Assembly: GCF_947623445.1 (NCBI RefSeq)
Contig: NC_135247.1
Coordinates: 18,726,501 to 18,790,500 of the forward strand
From: Clavelina lepadiformis
Lineage: Eukaryota > Chordata > Ascidiacea > Aplousobranchia > Clavelinidae
Direction: 5' to 3'
Length of the DNA: 64,000 bases
Of this stretch, positions 1-9,700 are shown in pieces (the stretch's first letter is position 1; each line of letters starts with the position of its first letter). The position numbers were made by a program, and so were the translations under genes. The notes under the pieces were generated by a model. It was given only the letters and a program-made list of their open reading frames with translations. It was not told the origin of the DNA and ran no database searches.

Positions 1-141
1 ATGTTTAAATTTTCGCGAGCGCTTTTATAGTCAACACTTAAACATAAATGTTTCGATATTTTATGTTTTGGATTTATCTAACTTATTTTTGGTTTGAATT
101 TTGTTCACATTTTACACCAGGAATGACGCAATATGTTTTAG

Positions 142-2402
142 ATTTACGTAATAGCATTTGGATCAAATGTTCATGAGAGTGCCACCTATGACGAACTCCA
201 ATCCCTAACTTATCCCAGACACTTACTTTTGGTCAATCCAACTTCCATTGAAGTACCCGATACTTTAAAGGGCCAAGGTTAGTTCTAATTTAGCAGTTCA
301 ATTGTAAAGGTTATTACTCAGTTCTACTGAAATATTTTTAAACGAGAAAAGTTCAACATGTGGTTAAAATTTGAAACAAATTTGAAAATCATCATATTAA
401 ATTAAAACATGAACTAATATAAATGTTTTCAAACCAATGTCTACTTTTGCTAAAATCAAAATCAATTCAATTTTCGCAGTAAAATTTCAAAATTAGCTAA
501 AATCCAAAGAACTACGATTTAAACAAGACTAACAAAATGCTTCTATAGACTTTTGTCAATGCGGAATATCTGGAGATGTTGGAAATGTGAAGAAAAGAGC
601 AAGTATTGGCAGAGTTGTAAAAGGAACAGAAGCAAATTTGGCAGCTTGGCCTTGGCAAGTTCTAATAGCCGAAAATCGGGCAAGAGTTTCATACGTGAGC
701 TTGATTATTTACATATATACAAACTCTCAGCTAAAACTTCGAGTTTGCCTAAAAGATGTTCCGTTTGTAGACATATCGCCGTGTGAGAGGCGGTGGGTCT
801 TTAATCAACCATCGATGGGTTCTCGCAGCTGCTCATGTCTTTCATGGCATGGCAAGACCAAGAGATTGGGCGCACAATATCTTGCTTACGTTTGGTTGGT
901 TGAATTTCATTGAAAGATTGTTTTGTAAAACAACAAAGCGTTGATTAAACTTGTTGTGTAACAATTGTTTGAAAGGAATTCGACAGTTACCGGAAAACGA
1001 TCAATCTCAGCTTTCTTCACATGTACAAGTTTTTCGAGCAGAGAAGATTTATGAGCACGAAAACTTTTCCATCAACACATTTGATTACGACATAGCTTTA
1101 GTAATTTTTGTTTAATCAAATAGCATTAGAAGTTTGATGAAACCAGAATATGTTGCAACTGAAAAGTGTTTCAAAACAAGAGCTATATCTTGAATGTTTG
1201 AAATCAACTTTTTTCTGAAAACACTGACGAACAAAATCGATATGTTGCTACAGATTCTTGTAGGCAGAGAATTGAAGCAACTTGGCTTGTACTGGCACGA
1301 AACTGGAATTGCAGGTTGGGTGAATTATACGTCATATGTGAGACCAGTGTGCTTGCCATGCATGGATGGAAATTGCGTCAGTGAATATTTGGAGAGAAAT
1401 GAAAGGACGTTGTTTGGGAGAAAGATTTCAGGAAGTGATAAATGCAAAACTGAAGGTAGGTCATGTACAATTGCAGAAAATATATTTTTTTAAATAATTT
1501 TGTCCATAAATTGAAGCTTAAACTTGTTTTAGGCGACTGGTTGATCGAAAAAGGAGAACTTGAAAGAAAATCTGTTTTAACAGTCGTTACTGGTTTTGGT
1601 GAAACAAGGATTCGTAATCCTTCCGATTTTGATTTTAAAGTTTCGAAATTTTTAAACCAAGCACTAATTCGACTTCATAACGATGAAAGGTAACTCCACA
1701 GTAGATTTCATTTTTCAGAAGCTTGATCCGAATGATTGGAACAAATATGAAAAATGAGATCTGCGACTGTCATTTTCACTGTCACTGTTACTGTCACTGG
1801 AAAAAATATAAAAAAATTTGAAGTTGCTGTGCTCTTAGAGCTTTTTAAACATGAAACGGTTTACGAAGTGTTAAATTTATTTCATAATTTTTCAGGTGCA
1901 ATCGAAGTATTGCCCAAATGAGAAAACAAGGTTTACCGGAAGGAATTACGTTTACTGACCAAATGATTTGTGGAGTTGGGGGAAACCCTGATATTATAAC
2001 TGATGCATGTAAAGGAGACAGCGGCGGACCACTTGTACGAGAGGTGGGCGAAGCTGAAACAGAGATTTGCTGAAGCTCAATTATAGCAAATGTTAAGTTA
2101 TTATTAGTTTTTTCTTAAAATTTAAGGAGGATTATCTAAAGTAATTGCAAGTTTACATGATATTTATTACGTTTCAACTTTATTTACAGTTCAAAGAAAA
2201 TGTTATTGGCAAAGGATGTTGGATACAAATTGGAATTGTGAGCTGGGGTTGGGGATGTGGATCAACATACACAGAAAACGGCATAAAATACCAATTTCCA
2301 GGATACTACACAAGCGTAGCTCCGCTAATGCCCTGGATTACTGAAATACAACAACAAACAGAATCAGGTTCTGTTCCCATTAATCGAAAATTTGTAATTT
2401 AA
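142..2402 (+). CDS. Unit A: end of VWA domain plus complete factor B/C2-like serine protease (gene 5' end outside window)
   Basis: Eight exons with consistent phases: 142-277, 549-694, 771-894, 976-1100, 1254-1455, 1533-1689, 1896-2043, 2190-2402. The first gives the last VWA strand (IYVIAFGS) and a linker. The protease has a Cys-bearing pre-segment (DFCQCG), an activation site R-VVKG, catalytic His in VLAAAH, Asp in FDYDIAL, Ser in GDSGGPLV, and Asp at S1 position 189 (DACKGDSGG), predicting cleavage after Arg/Lys. SWGWGCG and PGYYTSV complete the fold. A stop lies at 2400-2402. VWA followed directly by a protease is the factor B/C2 arrangement, but a canonical trypsin-type activation site is unlike vertebrate factor B. 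Bases 1-141 are the preceding intron. It lacks the free Cys after the active His usual in trypsins (AAHVF). Confidence 0.85.
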
Positions 2403-2448
2403 CAAATCAAAACAAACGTTTACAAAAATGGTCTTAAATATTTACTAG
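2368..2448 (+). promoter_or_regulatory. Putative 81-nt alternative intron containing the protease stop codon (unit A)
   Basis: A possible donor CAG|GTTCTG follows codon ...ES inside the last protease exon, and TACTAG provides the acceptor. Removing the 81 nt joins phase 1 to phase 1 and reads straight into the WAP-like exon. Retaining it gives the TAA at 2400. Equivalent sites occur in the other three units. The donor is weak, so use is uncertain. Confidence 0.45.
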
Positions 2449-2604
2449 AATTATCTAATCTTGACTCATTCTGTCGTGCTGATCTTTGCCAAGTGGAGGC
2501 AGGAAGAACTTGCAGGAAATCTTGCGAGAATGATGCAGATTGTAGAGGAGCACTGAAGAGATGTGTTTGTGATGACGTTTGTGGAATGTCTTGTATTAAT
2601 CCAA
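2449..2604 (+). CDS. WAP-like eight-cysteine exon after the protease (unit A)
   Basis: The exon reads from the acceptor TACTAG to the donor A|GTAAAA, phase 1-1. It has eight Cys in a four-disulfide-core-like order: FC..LC..TC..SC..DC..RCVC.DVCGMSC, ending INPS. No signal peptide precedes it and its phase requires an upstream exon, so it should be joined to the protease or to another exon rather than start a gene. Known WAP domains have adjacent Cys5-Cys6; here they are C-x-C, so the assignment is by resemblance. Confidence 0.65.
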
Positions 2605-2776
2605 GTAAAAGTTTGGTGAAAGCAAAATAGTTGTACTGTAGTAGAAAACCGATAACGGGACAATCATTATGTTTTCAAGTAATCGAAACTTCTTATTGGC
2701 AAATTCTAAGCATTATTGGTCCAGTTTTTTACACGTTTTCGGCTTTACAATGCCCATTCATTTGTTTCTCAATTAG

Positions 2777-2947
2777 AAGCTCCTTGTGATGATTTGGATA
2801 CATTCAGCAATGGGACAATCGAAGGCGACAGAACTTATGGCGATACAGTTCATTACATTTGCAATGATGGATTCATTCTCAAAGGAACAAGAACCAGGAC
2901 ATGTAGATCCGACAAAAAATGGACCGGAACAGCTCCAACTTGCTTGG
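2777..2947 (+). CDS. CCP (sushi) domain exon, unit A tail
   Basis: One CCP per exon, phase 1-1. It begins APCDDLDTFSNG and has the framework GDTVHYICNDGFIL..C...[10 protein letters not shown]. The four Cys and the Trp are in standard positions. Bases 2948-3529 are intron without other recognisable content. Confidence 0.8.
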
Positions 2948-3529
2948 GTAAGATTGGCTGTGTCGAGATTTACATGTAAGCGCATTTATGTAGTTACCAT
3001 TCAAAGAAACTTTCCCAAGTTGAACCACACCTGACATTATATACCAAGTCCATTTATATCGCGATGGATACTATATACTGTAAAACTAAATATATGAGTT
3101 ATGTTTGCATGATATTAACTTCTACTTTAAGTTGTAAAAGCTTCCTAATTCCATTCATTTTTACAACATAATCAAATGCTTTATCAATTTCTTCAATAAA
3201 ACATCTATATACGCTTGCATTAGAAAGTTAGTTTATTTTGTTACAACTTTTAAATGTAAATACCGTACATTGTTTTACAAAAAATTAATTTACGAAATTA
3301 CTGTTTTGGATTTCATTGTTAAACGTTTTAAGTCTTTTATTGTATAAGAGTGTGTTAAACTAACAATTTATTAACAGTTCTAACAAAGCAATAGCCCTTT
3401 CCTGCACACAACAACTAAGTCAGGGGCTTCTCTTGTTCTTAACGAACTGCTAGTAAGATAGTATATACGTGATTTACATTTGTAGGTTACTTAACGTTTC
3501 TGTTAAAGCACATTTATTATTGTAAACAG

Positions 3530-3713
3530 AGATAGAGTGCTTCGTACCCAGAGCTCCAAGCTTCGGTTCTGTTGAACCTCCAAGCTTTAGCAGAGTGGCA
3601 TTGGATGAGATCATAACATACTCTTGTGGTCGAAGACATCGACTGGTCGGTACCTCTAGCGCAACTTGCCAAGAAGACCGAGCATTCACTTCCCCACCAC
3701 CATTGTTAAGATA
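3530..3713 (+). pseudogene. Broken CCP exon (unit A)
   Basis: Homologous to intact exons at 24245-24427, 26132-26314, 27433-27615 and 38674-38856. In unit A a short deletion removes the last Cys, the splice donor and some intron, so the frame runs to TAA at about 3714. Because the exon is phase 1-1, skipping it would leave the rest in frame. Confidence 0.75.
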
Positions 3714-3800
3714 AAATGTGTAATGGTGGGATGATAAAAGAAACAAGATTTTTAAAATATCACACTTTTATCAATCACATTCAATTAAACACTTTTCCAG

Positions 3801-5626
3801 AAATAACCTGTCCACGCCGAACCACACCTGCAGACGCCAGACCAAGTTCATCAAAGTCGCAATGGCTGGTAGATGATGTTCTAAGTTACACTTGCGATGT
3901 TGGATATGACTTTAGGGGAAATCCTTCATCAACCTGTCTAGTTACTGGACGTTGGTCAAATGATTTACCCAATTGTCGCAGTGAGCAGTTTATTGTATTT
4001 TTGTCAGCTTATTACTATTCTATTGTCACATTTGTATTAAGAGATAAAGGGACTCAGATATAGAGTAGTTTCATCTCATTGTAAACACATTCTTAAACTA
4101 TACAGAAAAAAAGTGATTATCAAGAATTGCCATTTCTACCTTCTAATATAACACTTCATTGTAACATAATTACTTCTACAGAAGTAAAACTTTACAGAAT
4201 TACCGTGTCACAATCACTTTGAGTTATAAACCAACACTCTAAAATAGCACGTAAGACTCATAATGTGCACGTTGTTGTTTCAGTACGACGATGTGTACAC
4301 CAAGACGTTCCAGAACATTCTACAGCTAACCCTAATAAAAGTCAATGGGTTTATGGAGACAGAGTCACTTACACTTGTGGTCGTGGCTACGAGTTGTCAG
4401 GATCGGCTGAATCACGCTGCACGTCAAGTGGTCGTTGGTCTGATCCTCCACCTACTTGCACAAGTAAGTCGTTAGCAAGTTGATGTTGAAACAGTTTTAT
4501 GAGTTGTTATAAACGAGCTGAAACGTATTTAATTTAGTGTTGTGTGAACAACATGTTGAAGCTATAACCTATTAGAATTTTATTGTGTTTACTTTACAGT
4601 AAGATCATGCGAGCATCCCACACCACCACGTAACGTCGACATAATAAGACCAGCAAACAAAATGTCTTGGGTGTATGAAGATACTATAACATATGGATGT
4701 AGTAGAGGTTTTCGCTTAAGTGGAGCCAAAATTTTGTCATGCACTGAAGACGGGACGTGGTCGCACCCTGTACCGACTTGCCAACGTAATACTCAACTTT
4801 ACTGCAGGCCTTACATATGTTACAGATTTTCTATTGCCAGGTCCTTCTCCACCGCTTTCACGGCCCACTCAAAGCCAAAAAGCCTCTTTTAATGTAGTCT
4901 GATTGTATTTCGATATCAGATTAAAAACACTCCACTCCGCTTTTGGGGCTTGACTTACGGTGCACACGTTTTACAATAAAATGGTAAAATATAATAAAGC
5001 AACCAGTTCTGAGTGACCAACAAAAACGACAGGTCCTCTTCCTAAACGCCCATACCACGACTGCCCTTGAAAGCCACCTTTTTTCGCCAGCTCACCTCTA
5101 CCGCCTGAAGCCCATGCGGGAGACCAACCGAAAACAGGACACGTATGAATCTGCACTGGACCACATCGAAACACTTGAGGCGGTATAAACAACATGAAAA
5201 AAACAGTGGACAAGAGAAATCAATCAAATCAGATCATCAAGAGAAATAACAAACAGAATAAAAGTTAACTGATAACTAAGGAAAACAAAAGCGTGGGAAG
5301 ATGCACGAAAAACAAACAAACAATAATGCGAAATATTATTTCCCCACACATACAGTATACCTTGCTAACCAAGTCAACTACTTATCTAGGGCTCTACGAT
5401 TTATGTTACGGCTTATCCGCAAAAATAAATTGTGTTTTTGCAGAAATCACCTGTGAGCGCTCTGACCCCGACTTCGGCGAGTCAATCCCCAGAAAGGAAA
5501 GATATATTTTCGAGGAAGAAATTACATATTCATGCAACGAAGGATTTGATTTGGAGGGTGCAATTAGGTCAAGTTGTCAAGCATCTGGAAGTTGGAATAA
5601 CGATCCTCCAAACTGCTATTTGCCTG
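3801..5626 (+). CDS. Four CCP exons, unit A tail
   Basis: Exons 3801-3980 (EITCPRR...), 4284-4463 (RRCVHQD...), 4600-4785 (RSCEHPTPP...) and 5444-5626 (ITCERSDPD...) each encode one CCP with four Cys and a conserved Trp near the end (GRWSND, GRWSDP, GTWSHP, GSWNND). All are phase 1-1 and all have orthologues in units B and C at 80-95% apparent identity. They probably form part of a ligand-binding stalk. Confidence 0.8.
4812..5345 (+). other. About 530-bp insertion in a unit A intron, with a coding-like open stretch
   Basis: The matching introns in B (25520-25641) and C lack this block. It is more GC-rich than its surroundings. On the + strand 4988-5188 is open for 66 codons and ends in TAA; it reads like protein (SHLFSPAHLYRLKPMRE) but I do not recognise it. 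It has no in-frame start at its 5' end. It could be a retroposed gene fragment. Confidence 0.4.
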
Positions 5627-5934
5627 GTAAATGCTCGCTTTCATTCAATCCTCGTTAAAAGCATTTCAGTAAAACTTAAACGAGAATGTCCTCCCGATAG
5701 TGGTAATAAAAGACGGATTGATAATAATTGCTAATTGTCATAAACGTCCTTACTAACTTGACTTGTAATACGATTTTGACGCATTTAGTTTATAATAATC
5801 AATGGTATTACAATTAGGAGATTTTTAAAATTAAATTTTGAAATGACAACACACGTTTAAACAACGGTAAGAAGGGGTAGATCCTGCGTATATTAGAACA
5901 TGAAGGATACTAACGATAATGGCATAATATGCAG
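5627..5934 (+). other. Intron with a relic of a deleted TSP1 exon (unit A)
   Basis: Bases about 5685-5735 match the 3' end of the first TSP1 exon of unit C (41590-41640), including CCTCCCGATAGTGGTAATAAA-like sequence just before its donor. The lectin, novel-domain and TSP1 exons found there in unit C are missing here; unit B (about 25880-25930) shows the same junction. Confidence 0.6.
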
Positions 5935-6102
5935 GAGTTTGGAAAACCTGGGGTGGATGGACACCTTGCTCAGTTACCTGTGGTGAGGGAAACAGAAGAA
6001 GATGGAGAGTTTGTGGAAGATATGGTCGTACCGGAGGAGCATGCCTGGGCTCTTCCTTGCAAGACGAAGGATGTTCTACTCCATGCCCAGCAAGAAAAAC
6101 AA
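5935..6102 (+). CDS. Thrombospondin type 1 (TSP1) exon, unit A
   Basis: Phase 1-1 exon from GCAG to A|GTAAAAG. It carries the TSP1 Trp ladder and CSVTCGEG signature: VWKTWGGWTPCSVTCGEG, an Arg-rich strand (RRRWRVC) and a closing STPC. This corresponds to the second TSP1 of unit C (41854-42021 and 45297-45464). TSP1 repeats usually bind glycosaminoglycans or proteins outside the cell. Confidence 0.85.
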
Positions 6103-6836
6103 GTAAAAGTTGCTTTTCAATCTGAACCGTGACTGCTCGTTACAATTTGAACAATTACATAAAAATTTACAAAAGCGAAAACATCTGCCTTTACTACCTT
6201 AAATCTAAGCGTGAACTAACCTTCTAATCAATCATTCGTAATTATTTCAATTTTCAAGCGCTGACCGTGAGTAACCTTAATTGAACTAGTTTAAAAAAAT
6301 TGAATTTTACAAAATTAACATTTTTCCGAAGCGTTAATAAAAGAAATAATCTATCAATACACATAATTATATAAACAGTTAGATTAGAACTAATTAGAAT
6401 TATTTAGATTAGGCAAACATCCTGGCCATTGCTTGTCTGTAATTCTTTTTTAATAACCGTTTTGTTTTTTTTGCAATGACGTTTCCCCGTAAATTCTTTC
6501 CCGCGTCTTGTTATCCGGGTTAACTCGCACACACTGTAGCTTACATTGTGATTTTTAGAACAGGCAACAAAATGTGTGTAGTCCACACAATGTTTATGGC
6601 GAATCTTGCCTGAGTCCGGAAGTGTTTTAAATATGAGTTGACACGCTTGTGTGGACGCCGTGATTCTTGCTGCCATTAACTCTATACATTTTTATAGCGC
6701 TTACATCCACTTCTTATATAACATTAGACTTATGTCTGAGTTACCATAATTTATCAGCTGTAAATAAGTCAAGGTAAATCATATTATTGTCTGAACTATG
6801 ATGAAATTACTTCAATGGATCCACTTGTACATACAG
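6103..6836. other. Intron between TSP1 and C-type lectin exons (unit A)
   Basis: About 730 bp with no gene I can support. A 90-codon minus-strand open frame (6404-6676) is shortened and altered in the unit C copies, so it is probably chance. Confidence 0.5.
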
Positions 6837-7199
6837 GTTACTCTGACAAGGAGTACTTAATCTTTCGAATCGAGAAAAACTTCAATGATGCTAGAGACGC
6901 TTGTCAGAATTTAGGGGGAGATCTTGCCTTGGTAAAAACAGAGATGATTCAAAATGCACTTTCAACAATTATGGGGAGTCTTGGACGCACACCTTTCAGT
7001 TATGGTTATTTTATCGGAATGACTGATCAAAAACAAGAAGGACGCTGGCACTGGCTTGACGATACACGCCTGACTCATAGAAACTGGAACTGGCGTGAAC
7101 CGAACAATGCAGGAAATGAAGACTGCGGAAGCATGTCGCGAAACGGAGGATGGAATGATCTCGCTTGTTGGCGAAAAACCTATTATATTTGCGAAAGAG
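6837..7199 (+). CDS. C-type lectin-like domain with EPN/WND motifs (unit A)
   Basis: Single phase 1-1 exon of 121 codons. It has FNDARDACQNLGGDLALV, a WIG-like core (YFIGMTDQKQEGRWHWLD), WREPNNAGNEDC, GGWNDLACW and a final YYICERG. EPN plus WND are the Ca2+ and sugar ligand motifs of mannose-type C-type lectins, so carbohydrate binding is predicted. The AG used in unit C just upstream is absent in A, so the acceptor is probably CATACAG at 6836. Confidence 0.85.
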
Positions 7200-7343
7200 G
7201 TGAGTAGACAAATTAATTCTGCAAAGTCATGTTAACCTGAAAGGTTTTATACTAGCTTATACTTTATACTGCCATTGTTTATGTTGCAAAACTTATCTTG
7301 CAATTGCTTGACAAGGCCATGGGTTGTATCTATTTTGTACCAG

Positions 7344-7640
7344 ATATGGACCCGTGCAGCGACACGGTGTGTATGAATGATGGTCGATGCGTTGCCGACA
7401 GTAACCTCAGAAGTTACGACTGTCAATGCCCTTCATATACAAGAGGGAATCATTGCGAGAGAAGTAGGATATATTTACTTATGGTATTTTGCTTTTCGGA
7501 TTACTCCTGATACACTGCTTTTTTTGTAGTTTTCAACCCTTGCTGGAATTCGCCTTGTCAAAGCGGAAATTGTCATTCTGAAGACGGCTATTATTACTGC
7601 GTTTGTCCGGAAAATTCGTTCGGGTTGCACTGCGACAACG
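7344..7640 (+). CDS. Two EGF-like domain exons (unit A)
   Basis: Exon 7344-7463 encodes MDPCSDTVCMNDGRCV...CQCPSYTRGNHCE and exon 7530-7640 encodes NPCWNSPCQSGNCH...CVCPENSFGLHCDNG. Each has six Cys in EGF spacing and is phase 1-1. Counterparts in unit C are 46707-46826 and 46893-47003. Confidence 0.85.
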
Positions 7641-7664
7641 GTTAAACACGAAATTTCAACTTAC

Positions 7665-8420
7665 TGTGGCGACCGTAATAAAATATTATAACAATTAGAT
7701 AAATTGGCACCTTAAAAGCGGTTTTTGTGGGATTTCTCCAGCTGGAATTAATTAAATGTTTAAACTGACGTATTTATCGGCGTTAAGCAGTTATTCAAAC
7801 AAAGGAAATTAAAATGTTTCAAGTAGCATTGTATTTTACCGTGTAATGTTTGATGGTACTTGGTCAGGGTTTCGGTATAATAGAAGATGTAACATGGCTT
7901 GTACGTAGCAATGCATTGTTTCTAGTAATCTTTATTCAAAGCGTAGTTCCAAATCGACATGTGACGTAGTAAGTGTGTCAAGTGGTTTTCTGTGCTGATG
8001 TAAATCGATTGAATTCTTTGTGAAAAAGTAGAATGTATAACATTGACAAGAGATACGTTTCATTGTATGGATAATTTGGCGTTCGCTCATTGGTCAATAC
8101 TTTAGTATAAAAGCAAATGTTTGGTTTAAATCGCTCTCTTGGAAATTCTCTTCTTTCTGAGTTATTTCCTCTGAATTGAAGTTATTACTAAGATATTGGG
8201 AATTGGAAGCATGGTGATTAATTGGTTTCGATGTGACAACTTATTCGGACAATATAACAATTAGACTTTATGAAGTTGGTGTTGATTTGAAGAAACATTA
8301 TTGAGACAGTAAACGCAACGGAGTCAAAGACAATCATTTCGGAGTCAAACAATAAGACTTGGCTTGGCCTTGGGCCAGCCTATAAGTAAAGCCTAACATC
8401 ACACCATTCCCCATATTACA
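7665..8420 (+). mobile_element. Solo LTR, 756 bp
   Basis: The sequence begins TGTGGCGACC and ends TTACA (TG...CA borders). It is flanked by TTAC at 7661-7664 and 8421-8424, a 4-bp target duplication. The matching intron of unit C lacks it. A TATAAAA box sits at 8106-8112, as expected for a U3 promoter. No internal retrotransposon coding region is present, so it is a recombined solo LTR, probably gypsy- or BEL-like. Confidence 0.7.
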
Positions 8421-8667
8421 TTACTATTTTTTATCTTTCTGGCTTCGTTTCATTTGTCAATACGTTTTCATTCTTCGGCCTATTTCTAGAGAAACATCAG
8501 TACTCTAATAGATCTAGAATGGTCCGAAAAATTTTGGCATTTCATTATATAATTAATTGCTGTAACTACTTTTATAGTGCGTCGTTATTGACGCGAGCAT
8601 AGTTTCTAAATAAATCATTATCGAGCACTGTTTAACGTTTTAGTGTTAAACATTCTTTTGTTTGTAG

Positions 8668-9563
8668 TCGTACAGTGTCCAAAGCCGCGGATAGAAGACA
8701 TAATACAATTATTAGGAAATAATGAGCAGGACGCGTATAACGTGGGAACCAGGTTGAAGTTTAGTTTCCGGGACATTGAGCAAACAATAGAAGGTTATGA
8801 CGAAATAACATGCAGGAGGGACGGAACCTGGAATAAATCTCCGCCAAATACTTGCGGTAAAACTGAATGCCATAAAAATACTTAGTGTAGCCTATGGAAA
8901 CTACGTATATGTTTAGGTTATGTTACACAGACTTTCACACTCATTAGCTGTAAATATTTAAGTTTCTTCAATGGAAACAGCACAATGCCTGCTCATACCG
9001 TTCTCTTATATTTATTCGTATATCATTCAAAAAAAAACCATTTATCTCCGCAAGTTCTTTCTTAGAGACACTGACTTGCCCTTCGGTCACTGCTCCTGCA
9101 AATGGAAGAATTGCAGAATCAGCCAACAGAGTTCATGTTCGTGGTTCAACAATCAGATTTGAATGTAACGGAGGTTATGAGGTCGAAAGAAGAGAATCAA
9201 TTAGATGCAGAGATGACTACACGTGGGATAGATCTGTACCTACATGCAGAGGTAGGCTACACGGATACAGCATCCTTAAACTAATCATCAAGAAGTTTTT
9301 ACCTGAAGAGTATGTTTTTCGAAATAACAAAATCAACAGCTTGCATCACTTAACAACGTAAAATTTTATTAACATTCCAGAAAGGAAATGCCCTGATGTT
9401 AGTAACCCGCAAAACGGAAGATTTGTTCTGGAATCTGGAAATCGTTTTGCACGCTCATCAACGCTACGATTGGAATGTGACGAAGGATACGAAGTGGACG
9501 GAAACGACATGATAACTTGCCGGGATGATTATACATGGAGCCATTCAAGGCCTTCATGCAGAG
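8668..9563 (+). CDS. Three CCP exons, unit A tail
   Basis: Exons 8668-8856 (QCPKPRIEDI...), 9066-9251 (LTCPSVTAPANG...) and 9381-9563 (KCPDVSNPQNG...), all phase 1-1. In the first, the third framework Cys is Phe (KFSFRD, against KFSCRD in unit C), which should lose a disulfide. The third is intact here but internally deleted in unit C. Confidence 0.75.
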
Positions 9564-9654
9564 GTAAGCATAAATACTACTTCATCATTTCTTTGAAGGC
9601 AAGCAATTTTTTATTAAGTTAACATTATTTAGCGATTTATGTTTAAATGATTTG

Positions 9655-9700
9655 GCTGAGGTCACAAAGTGTCCTGCTTTCGATAAACAAAACCATAAAA
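9655..9700 (+). pseudogene. Truncated CCP exon at a rearrangement breakpoint (unit A)
   Basis: Matches the first 35 or so bases of unit C exon 48172-48360 (VTKCPAFDK against VTTCPALDK). The AG acceptor is degraded and homology stops near 9695. This marks the left edge of a deletion that removed the end of the C-type gene and the start of the D2-type gene. Confidence 0.65.

Noticed and set aside
553..913. Long + frames with ATG across protease exons 1-2
   Set aside because: Wrong reading frame; the protease frame is fixed by VVKG, the catalytic His motif and phase-matched splice sites.
2466..2985. Minus-strand open frames opposite WAP-like and CCP exons, repeated in each unit
   Set aside because: They mirror conserved + strand exons; conservation is explained by the sense coding.
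6404..6676. 90-codon minus-strand open frame
   Set aside because: It lies in an intron and the two gene C counterparts are shortened and altered in frame, so it is not conserved as protein.
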